From: Druceiella hillmani
Taxonomy: Eukaryota; Arthropoda; Insecta; Lepidoptera; Hepialidae
Reading direction: 5' to 3'
Assembly (NCBI GenBank): GCA_039881145.1
Contig: JAYKKI010000088.1
Coordinates: forward strand, 1-64,000
DNA: 64,000 bases
In this document: in pieces, positions 23,422 to 33,849 of the stretch
Layout: the number at the start of each line of letters is the position of its first letter
Position numbering within the stretch: position 1 is the stretch's first letter
Notes under the pieces: model-generated
Databases searched by the model: none
Seen by the model: only the letters and a program-made list of their open reading frames with translations
What the model was told of the DNA's origin: nothing
Made by a program: the position numbers and the translations under genes

Positions 23422-23660
23422 CTAACGCCCGTATGGCACCACCCACGGTCAGGATTTACTGATAGTTTTAAACAGAGTTTTAGTCGGATTTACTGATAGT
23501 TAAAAACCTATTTCGTATGGATACTTTAGCAATTGGCACGGTCGGTAAAGTAGCCTTTTTTCTGACACAACTGTCAATTAATGAGAAACAGAAATATGTT
23601 TTTAACTATTAGTAAGTCCGACTGTCAGTCCTGATCGTGTGTGGTGCATATGTGCGTAAG
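23422..23660. mobile_element. foldback/MITE element with about 75-bp inverted arms
   Basis: Left arm TAACGCCCGTATGGCACCAC, CCACGGTCAGGA, ..., GATTTACTGATAGTTAAAAA. The right arm, read in reverse complement, is TTACGCACATATGCACCACA, CACGATCAGGA, ..., GACTTACTAATAGTTAAAAA. The left arm also carries an internal duplication of GGATTTACTGATAGTT. It has no coding capacity. The target duplication is not obvious. Confidence 0.7.
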
Positions 23661-24289
23661 GCGTCAACGACTGAGACACAATTTATAAGATCAAAAAAGA
23701 AAACCAATGCGCAAAGATGTAAAGAATATACATAAAGAATGTACATAACCTATATAAGACACACTGCCTATAAAAAAATATTTTTGAGATCCTTTCAAAA
23801 TGCCAAAATCTATGGAATTTTAACTTTTTTTTCATGTACTTTATTTCTATTAACTAGTTACGTACTTTATTTCTATATACTAGTTATTAGTACGTGATAA
23901 GTAATTAGACAAATCCTAACGCGAGAAATAAAAGATTTAGGAACGGCAATCACAAATTATAATAATTTTATCAAGAGGAAAGTTTTGTTGGCTTTTTTAG
24001 AGTTTGGCAGAAAAGCAGCTTATCCGATTGACGTAAAACTGTCACTGTCGTAAAGTTTATAGTGTCCAGATAATGACAAGACACGTCATTTCTTTATAAA
24101 ACATGTAGGTAATGAGTAACACTGTTTTACACTTCATTCCATTCAAAAGAGAATATATGTAAACCAGCCAATCTGAAAGTTCAGGTATTATAAACTTTTT
24201 TATTATATTCGTTAGTCATATAATGTAGTGTTTGTGATTAAAAAATATAATTATTTTATTGGTATTGATTGTTTTTATTACGAAGTTTT

Positions 24290-24900
24290 TACGACATGAA
24301 TTTTTCAAAGCTGATAGATAATAATCCTGGGAATAACTTAGTGTTTGTTTCATCGCGATATTTCAAATGGTTCCGAAATTATGATGATGATGGTATTGGA
24401 TTCTGCGAAGCATGTCTACATACTGTTACTTTTTGGACCAACACGTATACTTTGCGTAGTCCACAATATATAACTAATGAAAGCCAAATATGCATTCAAA
24501 TAGTGGAATCTAGAAATATTTCTTTATAGAGCTATGTAATTACTCTTTGATCAATACCTGATATATTTTTATACAAGATATCTATTTTTGGATTACATTC
24601 CATAGAGCGCCATCTATGCTGAAGCAGCAAAACTAATTCCATAGGGCGCCATCTACGGTGCAGTAGCAGAACCCTTGATTATCAAAAACTTTTGCGATGA
24701 AATTTCATACGGTGCATTCTACAATACAGCAACAAAACATTATTAATTGTATATATTTATACAATATTTCGATTTTTTTTTTAAATAATCTGGGTATTTT
24801 TTTTTAAATAATTTAAAAAATAGGGCATAGCTAATTACAACACAAAAAGCGATTGAAGCAAAATATAGTCAAAGCCCCTTTTTAATAATTAGATAAATCA
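24290..24900 (+). repeat. dispersed element E, copy at 24.3 kb
   Basis: Aligned with 26575-26990 through GATAGATAATAATCC/GATAGATAATACCC, AACTTAGTGTTTG, TTTCATCGCGATAT, TTCTGCGAAGCATGTCTACA and the end AAACAAAATATAGTCAAAGC-type block (here AAGCAAAATATAGTCAAAGC). Between 24596 and 24720 it contains tandem CCATAGRGCGCCATCTA blocks as at 14640. An 86-codon plus-strand frame at 24269 spans it. Class unknown. Confidence 0.65.
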
Positions 24901-25238
<338 letters not shown>

Positions 25239-25841
25239 TTCGAAGATCGTTGAAACTGACTCGTTGTAGCTATCTCACTGCAACATGTTATAAAATAAAT
25301 AGCTTTATGAATAGTATTTATGGTTGTAGACTTTTTTGCGTCGAAATATCGAATATTTTTCCTAAATGTTTAATACCTCTGAGTTTTGCGTGAATGAGCT
25401 AGGGTTGTCCCTTTTTCTTTTATAAATTTCACAAACCATATTAGCGAAATAGCAGTTTATTATTGATATTTATAACATTATTTATAGTGATAGTTTATTA
25501 ATTTAATGTAGTAATTATAGAATACCATTTAATAATATTGAGTTTTGTGAATATTCGTTCACTGATTGAATACATACAAATATTTGTGCCAACCATAGTA
25601 CAACTGTCAAATTGGTTTGTTTACAAACATTCTCTTTTAAAACAGTATGGAGTATAAGTAAAAGGGTCGCAGTGAGTCGAGTGCCTCTTTGAGTCAAATA
25701 AGCTTTCAAACCATTATATCTAGATTAAAATAATGTATTATGATACAACAGACAACCGACAAAGTACTGAAAACGTCAAAAAGTGTATATTGTAAATTAT
25801 TATAAATCAATTAATTTATAAACGCTGAAGAATCGACCACT

Positions 25842-26162
25842 TCAAAATGTCCTACTGGAGGAAGATAATATTTCAAGGATCGAGCACAAAACCAACGCCT
25901 CGAATCTGAAAGATGTTATCCGCCATCTATCTCCGAAGGGCTCTCGAATACCTCGGACGTATTGCACAGAAACTTGCCTAGCATTAAGAAGCCCGTTTGT
26001 TGAAAAAGGGAGACCCTGGGGTGCTGCCTTGCTGCTTACGCTGGAAAGCATAGATTTGAGAAAACCTTTGCACTCCGTTACATGATACCCTACACAGATC
26101 TGAGAAGAAGAAGTTATTGTGAAACAACATAAAATAAAATGTATTATCCAAAAGGTAGCCAA
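25842..26162 (-). CDS. open frame of unknown function, doubtful
   Basis: A 106-codon minus-strand frame beginning MATFWIIHFILCCFTITSSS, which looks like a signal peptide, followed by a region with no recognisable domain (CVGYHVTECKGFLKSMLSSV...). The stretch is GC-richer than its surroundings. No splice donor, conserved motif or promoter was identified. It may be antisense to a transposon fragment: the plus strand has short open runs such as YLRRALEYLGRIAQKLA. I would not treat it as a gene without support. Confidence 0.12.
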   Translation of the reverse strand: MATFWIIHFILCCFTITSSSQICVGYHVTECKGFLKSMLSSVSSKAAPQGLPFSTNGLLNARQVSVQYVRGIREPFGDRWRITSFRFEALVLCSILEILSSSSRTF

Positions 26163-26574
26163 ATGCTCAGCTATGAATCACGGACTCAAGAATAGAAAAA
26201 TTGTCTATTGAAACATATTTTTTATGCTGCACAATAGTACAACAATTAAATAAACTAAACCTGTATATCAAAATATTATTTGAAAGCACTGCACACGACA
26301 ATGAGATCTACAAAAAACGATTAAAACTATGAAATATTGTTTGTTATAAGCATTTGTATATTGCAAGATTGCACTGTACCGTTCTGTACTAGACTGAAGC
26401 GCGAAAGAAATAAATAAACCATTGAGAACACCGGAGATAAATTATACCATAGCAATAAACAAAATTGAAATGTTTATTTTTGAATTTTCAACTTTAAATA
26501 CTTTTCCGTTTGCATAATCGATTAATAAAACAAATTGAATGTTAATTTTTTTTTGTGTCTCCATCTTCCTATTA

Positions 26575-26990
26575 TTGACGTGAATTTTACACAGAAGATA
26601 GATAATACCCGTGGTAACAACTTAGTGTTGTTTCATCGCGATATATCGAATGGTTCCGAAATTATGATGACGTTGGTAATAGATTCTGCGAAGCATGTCT
26701 ACACACTCTAACTTTTTGAGGTTACGGTACCAGAACGTAAGCCTTGTGTAATCTAAATTGTATACCTAATGCAAGTCAAATATGCATTTGAATAGTGGAA
26801 TCTAGGAACATTTGTATTTTACACAAAGTTTCAATTCTGTCACGTGTATTGAGATGCACGCGTTCCATTTTTTTTAATAACCTGTCTACATAAATTCAAA
26901 AGTCCACATAAACGAAGTCGTGTGGGTATAGCTAATTATTACATAAAAAACGATTGAAACAAAATATAGTCAAAGCCCCTTTTATGTCCG
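26575..26990 (+). repeat. dispersed element E, copy at 26.6 kb
   Basis: Begins GTGAATTTTACACAGAAGAT and contains TTTCATCGCGATATATCGAA, TTCTGCGAAGCATGTCTACA, and the tail AAACAAAATATAGTCAAAGC. Compared with the copy at 24.3 kb it lacks the CCATCTA blocks and instead contains ATAAACGAAGTCGTGTGGGT, an end like the RTE-type elements at 37830 and 62510. Confidence 0.65.
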
Positions 26991-26999
26991 GAGTAAAGC

Positions 27000-27360
27000 C
27001 GGAAAAAAAACATCATACAAACTTTCCGTATTCTATATTTGAAATTGACTATTCAAAATGTTTCCCGTGATGAAGTAACACTCAAACAAACCTACTTTCA
27101 ATTATTCATATATTGACAAGAAAATATTAACAGCCGTAATAAAATGGAACGGAATTACCAAACAAACAAAAATCCTGATACGCTCCCACGCACTTATCAT
27201 GACCTCATATGCTTCAAATAAATGACGTACGTATATTGTTGTACCAAAATAAGGAAATGAAATTATATTAGTCTCAAGTTTCCCGATGTCCAAAACGTTG
27301 GGAAAAATTCAGGCATGGTATAAATCAAGGAAAATAATTTAAAAAAAATAAACCTGTTAA
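27000..27360. other. no feature seen
   Basis: AT-rich spacer between element E and the 163-bp array; a 63-codon minus-strand frame shows no motif. Confidence 0.4.
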
Positions 27361-27363
27361 GTA

Positions 27364-27870
27364 CGAGTAAAACTCGCGTTACGAAGGTGTCTTACATAAT
27401 TAAGCGTACAAAATATTTCTATTAAAACATTTACCAATATTAATATTACTTATCATTACGCAAATATTTTGCCCCTAATTTATCTTTCCTAGACGTAATA
27501 AAAATAATTGTATGCCCATGTCACTTCGAGTAAAACTCGCGATACGAAGGTTTCGTACATAATTAAGCGTATAAAATATTTCTATTAAAACATATACCAA
27601 TATTAATATTACTTATCATTACGCAAATATTTAACCCCTGATTTATATTGCATAGACGTAATAAAAATAATTGTATGCCCATTTCACTTCGAGTAAAACT
27701 AACACTAATTATGTACGAAACCTTCGAAGGTTTCGTACATAATTAAGCGTACAAAATATTTCTATTAAAACATTTACCAATATTAATATTACTTATCATT
27801 ACGCAAATATTTTGCCCCTAATTTATCTTTCATAGGTGTAATAAAAATAATTGTTTGCCCACATCACTTT
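27364..27870. repeat. 163-bp tandem repeat, 3 copies
   Basis: CGAGTAAAACT occurs at 27364, 27527 and 27690. Each unit carries ACATAATTAAGCGTACAAAA, ACCAATATTAATATTACTTA and CGTAATAAAAATAATTGTAT. The third copy contains an inverted duplication (27707-27744). Confidence 0.93.
27707..27744. repeat. perfect 38-bp palindrome
   Basis: AATTATGTACGAAACCTTC (27707-27725) is immediately followed by its exact reverse complement GAAGGTTTCGTACATAATT (27726-27744), centred on TTCGAA with no spacer. The right half is the normal sequence of the 163-bp unit, so the left half is a local inverted copy. Confidence 0.97.
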
Positions 27871-28099
27871 TATTACTAAATATCCTCATATCGATTTTTC
27901 CAATTCAGATGAAGATATTTGAAAAATGAAAGGATTAACTTGAAGTAACATCCTGCTTTTACTTCATCCCAATCAATTCATTCTATCCAAAGATATAAGA
28001 ATTCAATGTTTACAAAAATTCATTTTTGTAACACAACAACAACAAAGCAACGCCTAGCTACTTGACGCGCAGTAAGTATACAAATATATAGTGTACCTA

Positions 28100-28205
28100 T
28101 CAACACCAATAGATGGCGCTACGTATATTTTAAAATGCGCAATGAAATTTTACACTCTAATATGCATTGGAGAAGTGGGAGTGACCAGAGATAAAGGATG
28201 GAAGT
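28100..28205 (+). repeat. dispersed repeat V, copy 1, with CTCF-like motif
   Basis: Starts with CCAATAGATGGCGCT (28106-28120) and continues TATTTTAAAATGCGCAATGA, then GTGGGAGTGACCAGAGATAA. The same order is found at 58588-58690. The first 15 bases match 14 of 15 positions of the published CTCF core consensus CCASYAGRKGGCRSY. Confidence 0.7.
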
Positions 28206-28299
28206 ATTCTTATAAAAAACAGAATCGGTACGTTTTTCAGTGTTCTACACGTATGGAGTATACAGTATAAAATATTGTTAGATATTTTAATCATATTTT

Positions 28300-28680
28300 A
28301 AAAAAATTTATTGGCAATGATATGTCTTTCGATGGTGTCCGTGGCAAAAAAAATTTAAAGATATTTGTAAAAAGAAAAAAGAAGACAATATTTTTCAAGA
28401 CAAAAATTTTCCAAGACAAAAATATTCTGTATGTTATATTATCTCATACAGAAACAACCGCTGTACAAATTTTATTCAAATCGGTTCAGCCGTTACATCA
28501 TGATTTATGAGGATTCTGATTGCAACATCTTGAAGTTCCTAGGAGGTGGTATGCCTTATTCATGCCATCGCATGGATTGTTACTGTGACTCAGGCGCATC
28601 ATGATAAAAACCAGTTTCATTTTGAGTCGCAATTTGATTCAAAACTGTGCTGTAGTCAACACAACTGTTAGTATAAACTA
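28300..28680 (+). other. LINE-like fragment, diffuse
   Basis: The phrase ACAAATTTTATTCAAATCGG followed by TTCAGCCGTTACATCATG is one I recall from lepidopteran LINE 3' regions (ATTTCATCAAAATCGGTTCAGCCGTT). Boundaries cannot be set. The 62-codon frame over it is not a gene. Confidence 0.3.
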
Positions 28681-28683
28681 ATA

Positions 28684-29007
28684 TTGATTTATTTTAGTAT
28701 AATACATATAATTAGTTTAGATAAGAGAACTAACGTTTTACAACTTCTGAATGTTTCGCCATATCATCTTTTCTTTGTTTTTTTTTTGTTTACTTCTATC
28801 TCGCTCTCTCATGTCTTTCTCACACGTACAATATACTTCTTCAGTTATACGTTAGATGCCAGTATTGATAAACAATTGAAATATAAATGTAAAATACGTA
28901 ACAATCACGAGCGCTGTTCTTTCTGCAGTGATGATAATATTCTCACCACACAACTTTTACCGACATTCGTTATCCCAAAATGGTCATACAGGGGATGTTC
29001 AAAATGA
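28684..29007 (+). CDS. AT-rich open frame, doubtful
   Basis: A 107-codon frame starting MIYFSIIHIISLDKRTNVLQ with a hydrophobic middle (HLFFVFFLFTSISLSHVFL). Phenylalanine- and isoleucine-rich composition is what AT-rich DNA gives by chance. No splice context or conserved motif. Confidence 0.08.
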   Translation: MIYFSIIHIISLDKRTNVLQLLNVSPYHLFFVFFLFTSISLSHVFLTRTIYFFSYTLDASIDKQLKYKCKIRNNHERCSFCSDDNILTTQLLPTFVIPKWSYRGCSK

Positions 29008-29163
29008 TTTTAGTGGGTCATTTTCTAGTACAAGTTTGGATATTTCGATGATTCCTAGAATAGTGACTTCAATAGGACGACAGGGATTGAAGTTATCAAC
29101 AGTCTGGTCTTCAAGAGCATTACTTGAATAGATTACGCCATTCGTAAATCTGATTGTTACAGA

Positions 29164-29367
29164 TTAAGAGTCCCTATAAGACGGTAGACTCTCTCCAAAA
29201 ATGGTCACATGTGATGTATTGGCTAAACAAAGCACGAAATACAATTTTCCATCTCTTTCAAAATAATCTGAGATAGTTTTCCATACTTGGCATGGACCAA
29301 GAAAAAGCAGAAGAAAACTCAATTCTCTCGTGTTCCTGGCGAAACTTTCCAGATTTATGTTACTCAT
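29164..29367 (-). pseudogene. possible hAT transposase BED-finger remnant
   Basis: The minus-strand frame contains QVWKTISDYFERDGKLYFVL then CLANTSHVTIFGES. The spacing VW...YFxRDGK...C resembles the start of a BED zinc finger (VWxYFxxxxxxxAxCxxC) as in hAT transposases, but only one of the paired cysteines is present and no histidines follow in phase. A chance resemblance is quite possible. Confidence 0.15.
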
Positions 29368-29960
29368 TTAGTGATGTCATAAATATTTATGATGACATGT
29401 ACTAACAAGGAGACACTCCACTCTTTGACCTCTCCTCTTATACTACCACATTAAAAACACGAATTGCTGTAATGCTGTTTCTCTCACTACTGTAAAATAA
29501 AAATATGGCAATTCACATTTTCAAAACATTATTTCTATATGCAGTTTCTCGATTTTTGGGTTGCCACGTCTAGCACGTACTGCAAGTGCTTGAATATAAT
29601 CAGTATATATACAAGTCTAGTTACGCTAACACTTGCTGGGGAAGTCCCTAATCCCCGTGGCGCCGCGCCAAAAGGATTTAAATTGTGAATTAAAAGACAA
29701 CAGCGTTGACAATTGATACTTCCATTAACCAATCGCATACAACAAAAGAAAAAAATGAATTTATGTCCATAAACTGACCGCGCGCAATTCCGGTCGGCAG
29801 ACAATACGCCAATTTGTGTGGAAGGCCAAAGCTAACAAAAAGTGACAAGCGTATCGTCACGCTGTCATACGAATACTAGAAACCTGTCAAGCACAAGTAG
29901 AACTATTAACGTAGTTATAGTTATAAAAACTATTCTAGATTCTAGTTCTAGACCTATAAC

Positions 29961-30250
29961 TAGGTATTTATAAACATTTAATGTTACATAATATTCCTCA
30001 ATGTTACATTATATTTCTTAATTATTAATTACTAAATCTATTAATTTAGAACTTAAATATATTGACTACTATATCTTTCAGAGTCATATTTAAAAAAATG
30101 TATAACTCCACATAAAATTACAAATAGTTAATTTTTGGATTTTCCCTTTTCTTGTGCTTTAAAGTCTCCCATTATGGGGAATTTCAAGATTCTAGGTTGA
30201 CCGGAAGTACCCTGTAGGTTTGGTAATCATTGAGTTAGACTATTGTATGA
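29961..30250 (+). mobile_element. dispersed element Z (LINE 3' region), copy 1
   Basis: AGGTATTTATAAACATTTAA followed by TGTTACATAATATTCCT matches 38405-38445 with one change. Downstream it contains GATTCTAGGTTGACCGGAAG then TACCCTGTAGGTTTGG, the degenerate form of a LINE 3' region (CTAGGTCAACGGGAAGTACCC) also seen at 36815 and 38610. Confidence 0.55.
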
Positions 30251-30442
30251 ATAAAAATATGCTTTAAAGCCCATACCTTTTTATTGCATGAACCAAAATA
30301 ACTCGAAATGTTTACAGCAATATAAGACCATAAGCCTCCATATTCTATAATTAAATCAATCTGATATTTCAAGCCGTTTCTGAGAAAAATGCATTGAACA
30401 GACAACAAAGCGATCGTATAAGGTTACCATTTCCTTTCAATT

Positions 30443-30446
<4 letters not shown>

Positions 30447-30493
<47 letters not shown>

Positions 30494-30507
30494 TATACAT
30501 ATATATA
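30447..30507. repeat. (TA)n microsatellite
   Basis: About 60 bp of TA, ending in TACACATATACATATACATA. Confidence 0.92.
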
Positions 30508-30509
30508 GA

Positions 30510-31180
30510 AGCACTATGATAGGTTCGAAATATAAACAATAAACAAACAGACTTTATTATTTCCTGAATGTAGATACCATACAAGTAAAATAAAATTATT
30601 GTTGAAATTTAAAGGTTCAAAAATCAGTCAACGTTTGATAATTTTATTTATTTACATTTTTATTATAAATATTTAATAATTTATGACAAATTATTTAATA
30701 AATACTTAACGATGAAGGAGAAAATAAATTAAACGAATAAAAACGTTAAAACATATTCTCTCGCAGACAAAATCATAAGATATTTTGAAATTAATTTTTT
30801 GATAATAAATACTCGCGAGCCGCAAAATATTTTAATGCATGTTCTTTCATATCATATCAAAAAAATTAACAAAATTTCATTGGTGCTAAAGTGCATTCAT
30901 ACCAACACTTAATTTTACGAGTGCATTATATGCGAGAGCGATTGTTCAGATCTATTATCGTGCTGCGTGTATGCTATATTCTTTTGTGCGAATTAATTAT
31001 TAATGTGCTAATAACAAACTGACATTAAAATATCTAGTATTTGTCACACTGTTGCGAGTTAAAAGTTACGTTGTTCCCTTCTTTAAATCATAAATTTATG
31101 ACAAGTTGCGTTAAACATACGATCAAATCTTTTTACAAGCAACCAATTAGTTTAAAAACGCATTTAAAGCTAATTAGTTG
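30510..31180. other. no feature seen
   Basis: AT-rich sequence without recognised elements. Confidence 0.4.
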
Positions 31181-31186
31181 CCATCC

Positions 31187-31261
31187 AAGCGAGCGATCTG
31201 ACACTTTAATATTTATTTGAGGTAAACTCATAAAAATATTAAAGTGTCAGATCGCTCGCTT
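31187..31261. repeat. hairpin with perfect 28-bp arms (MITE remnant or hairpin RNA)
   Basis: The arm 31187-31214 (AAGCGAGCGATCTGACACTT then TAATATTT) is repeated in exact reverse complement at 31234-31261. The 19-base spacer carries a further TGAG/CTCA pair, giving a 75-nt stem-loop with a five-base tip. Exact pairing over 28 bp means it formed recently or is maintained. It could be the remains of a foldback MITE, or it could fold as a precursor-like RNA on either strand. Confidence 0.9.
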
Positions 31262-32064
31262 AGACATCAGAATCTCATGAATATTTTTTTCTCGTTCTAG
31301 TGTGCCAAAAATGGGACAAGAAGGGAACCCCCGTTCGGAAAGATTCTATATTCTTAGATACTAGGTCTTGTGAAGTGTCTTATAAAATATCACATTTAGT
31401 ACGTATTATATGGTTATTTATACGTTACCAAATACGTAAGGGAGCTGGAGTTAATTTTGAAATTTTCACCAAAATTATATTTAGATAAATATTTATATAT
31501 CATCCCCAGATAAATATTTATATGCGTACACTAATTAATTATTCAATATCGGGAATAAAGAAGATGAAAAAGTCAAAGCATAATGATTCGGAAACGGTCT
31601 GGCTGATATTTAGTTACAATAAAAAGCCGCCAAAAAAATAAATGGCGGACCACTCACCTGTCAAAGTAACACTTTCAGAAATAGCCCAACAGGCGGACGA
31701 AAAAACATTAAATCGATTCCATAAATACTTCAATATTCTAATTATAGTATAGAGCATTCAAAATACTATTTTATTGATGCAAAACTTAACTTATATTGAC
31801 ATGCAATACGCTAAATAATATTATATATACTAAATAAATAAATAAATAAATAATATTATATAAACTCCGCACATACAATACAATTACACATTTTTTAATA
31901 TTTTCCAAATGGCGTCGACACCAAGCAATAGAAACAATACAAATCCCGAGCGTCTGAGAGACAAATACATTAGAGAACTTAGATATAAACCACGTTACAA
32001 TAGGACATGTCCCGAGTATGAGAAAGACATGTGTCTTAATTATGTGTCTAATTATGTCTCTAAT
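31262..32064. other. no recognised gene
   Basis: Includes a TAAATAAATAAATAAATAAA run near 31830 and a 63-codon plus-strand frame at 31909 (MASTPSNRNNTNPERLRDKY...) that runs into the direct repeat beginning at 32065. Its composition is less AT-driven than most chance frames here, and it may be a fragment of the same mobile element as the repeat, but no domain is recognised. Confidence 0.3.
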
Positions 32065-32318
32065 GTGATTAAAGGCATAAACATAGGTAACATATTTTAA
32101 CACGTTTTGCATGCTAGGGGTCTATGTCAAAACACACATAGTGTTTAAATCAGTGTTTCATCGATCTGCCTCCTTTAGATTATCGGCGAACAATTCGCCA
32201 AATAACTAGCCGAATAATTCGAATACGACCACGAAAAGACGCGTTTATATATTCGTGACGAGTACAGAATACACCCGATTAATTCGTTTACATACTCGTA
32301 TTCGTGTCTATTCATATA
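32065..32318 (+). repeat. direct repeat R, left copy
   Basis: About 254 bp matching 33578-33847. Landmarks in order: AAACATAGGTAACATATTTT, AACACGTTTTG, GCTAGGGGTCTATG, CGCCAAATAACT, ACGACCACGAAAAGAC, GTTTATATATTCGTG, CATACTCGTATTCGTGTCTA. The repeat is rich in short GCGAA/TTCGC and CGAATATTCG-like dyads, a texture seen in some hAT elements (inference). It was the left member of a tandem pair before the LINE entered. Confidence 0.9.
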
Positions 32319-32340
32319 TTTACATGTGTTTAGTGTGAGT

Positions 32341-33574
32341 CGCCTCCGAACAAGCTGGTTTTGTAAAAGGTCGAGGTACAAGAGAACAGCTGCTGATATT
32401 GCGACAAATTGTAGAGAAGGCTAGAGAGTTTAACATTGCCCTCTATACATGCTTCGTCGATTTCAGAAGAGCCTTCGATACCGTGAAGTGGTGGAAACTG
32501 TGGGTGGTCCTGACGGAAATGGGTGTACCGCATCATCTTGTACAACTCATTAGGCATCTATACGAAGATGGCACAGCCGCGGTCCGAGTAGACGGTATTG
32601 ACTCCGAACGCTTCAAAACGCAAGCAGGTGTTTGACAGGGATGTATATTATCTCCTCTTCTCTTTAACATATACACAGGATACCTAATGCGTATAGTTCT
32701 TGAAGATTGGAATAAGGGAATATCGGTGGGGGGTCGGAAGATATCAAACTTGAGATACGCAGATGACACCACCCTCCTAGCGTCAACAAAAGATGAAATC
32801 GAGTTTCTCCTACAACGACTGGAGACACAGCATTGGAGTTTGGGCTTACAATTAATCGCGATAAGACTAAAATGATGATTGTAGATGGTGCTAACAATAA
32901 CCAACCGAACATCCAAAATATAGCAGGATGCCAGGTAGTGAAGAGCTACGTATGTCTGGGCTCCACTATCGCTAATGATGGAGGTTGCGAGGATGAGTTT
33001 CGAAGACGTTGCGCCGTGACGATCAGTGGAAAATGCATCAGTGGAAAAACTCACAAAGATCTGGTAAGACCGCAGAATAACCAGAAACACAAAGGTTCGA
33101 CTTATGAAATGCCTGGTCTTTCCGATTTTTCTATATGGAGCTGAGACGTGGACGCTGAGGATGCAAGACTGCCACAAAATTGACGCGCTGGAAATGTGGT
33201 GCTGGAGGCGTTTGCTTAGGATCCCATGGACCGCGCACCGAACCAACGTTTCGATCCTCAAGGAACTTAACATCAAAGAGAGATTATCGTCGACTGTGCA
33301 ATGGCGAATCCTCAAATTCTTTGGACATGTCACCCGTAACGAGGACTCCATGGAACGACTGGTGGTGCAAGGCAAAGTCGAAGGCAAACGATCCCGCGGA
33401 CGCGCTCCGACACGGTGGACAGACCTAATAAAATCTGCGATGCACTCCAGTGTAAATGACTGCTCTCACTCCGCAAAACACCGAACTACATGGCGTCACA
33501 TCGCGAGGGCGGCAGTGGCGAAGGAACCGACCGAATCATGATCACGACCACTCTGTCAAGAGTGCACGACTGAG
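32341..33574 (+). mobile_element. 5'-truncated LINE with reverse transcriptase domain, recently inactivated
   Basis: Starts inside the RT domain and ends after the ORF2 stop (about 33541). Visible motifs in order: QAGFVKGRGTREQL; catalytic motif A CFVDFRRAFDTV (about 32454); QGCILSPLLFNIY (32636); GGRKISNLRYADDTTLLAS with the YADD catalytic pair at 32756-32767; YVCLGSTIANDGGCEDEFRR (about 32950); FPIFLYGAETWTL (about 33119); ALEMWCWRRLLRIPWTAHRT (about 33187); and the tail GRAPTRWTDLIK. The coding frame is broken once by a TGA at 32633-32635 where the family has arginine before QGC, and by two frame changes, near 32825 and near 33100, which restore the original frame. The endonuclease domain is absent. 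The insert is bounded on both sides by AGTGTGAGT (32332-32340 and 33575-33583), consistent with a target-site duplication. The 284-codon minus-strand frame over this region is its antisense. Confidence 0.9.
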
Positions 33575-33577
33575 AGT

Positions 33578-33847
33578 GTGAGTAAAGGCGTAAACATAGG
33601 TAACATATTTTAACACGTTTTGTGTGCTAGGGGTCTATGACAATGTATGTGTGTTTAAATCAGTTGTTTCATCGATATGCCTCCTTTAGATTATTTTGCG
33701 AGCAATTCGCCAAATAACTCATCGAATAATTCGTGCCCGATTACGACCACGAAAAGACCCGTTTATATATTCGTGGAGAGTACCGAATACACCCGAATAT
33801 TCGTTTACATACTCGTATTCGTGTCTATTCATCTATACTCGGAATAT
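33578..33847 (+). repeat. direct repeat R, right copy
   Basis: Matches 32065-32318 with small indels. It begins GTGAGTAAAGGCGTAAACAT, where the left copy has GTGATTAAAGGCATAAACAT. Confidence 0.9.
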
Positions 33848-33849
33848 TA

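Noticed and set aside
32533..33387. 284-codon minus-strand open frame, the longest in the window
   Set aside because: It lies antisense to the LINE reverse-transcriptase fragment, whose plus strand carries the recognisable motifs; its own translation has none.
32065..33847. LTR retrotransposon with 260-bp LTRs
   Set aside because: The enclosed enzyme is a non-LTR type (GAETWTL, RRLLRIPWTAHRT), there is no primer-binding site or polypurine tract, and a separate 9-bp direct repeat bounds the insert inside the R copies.
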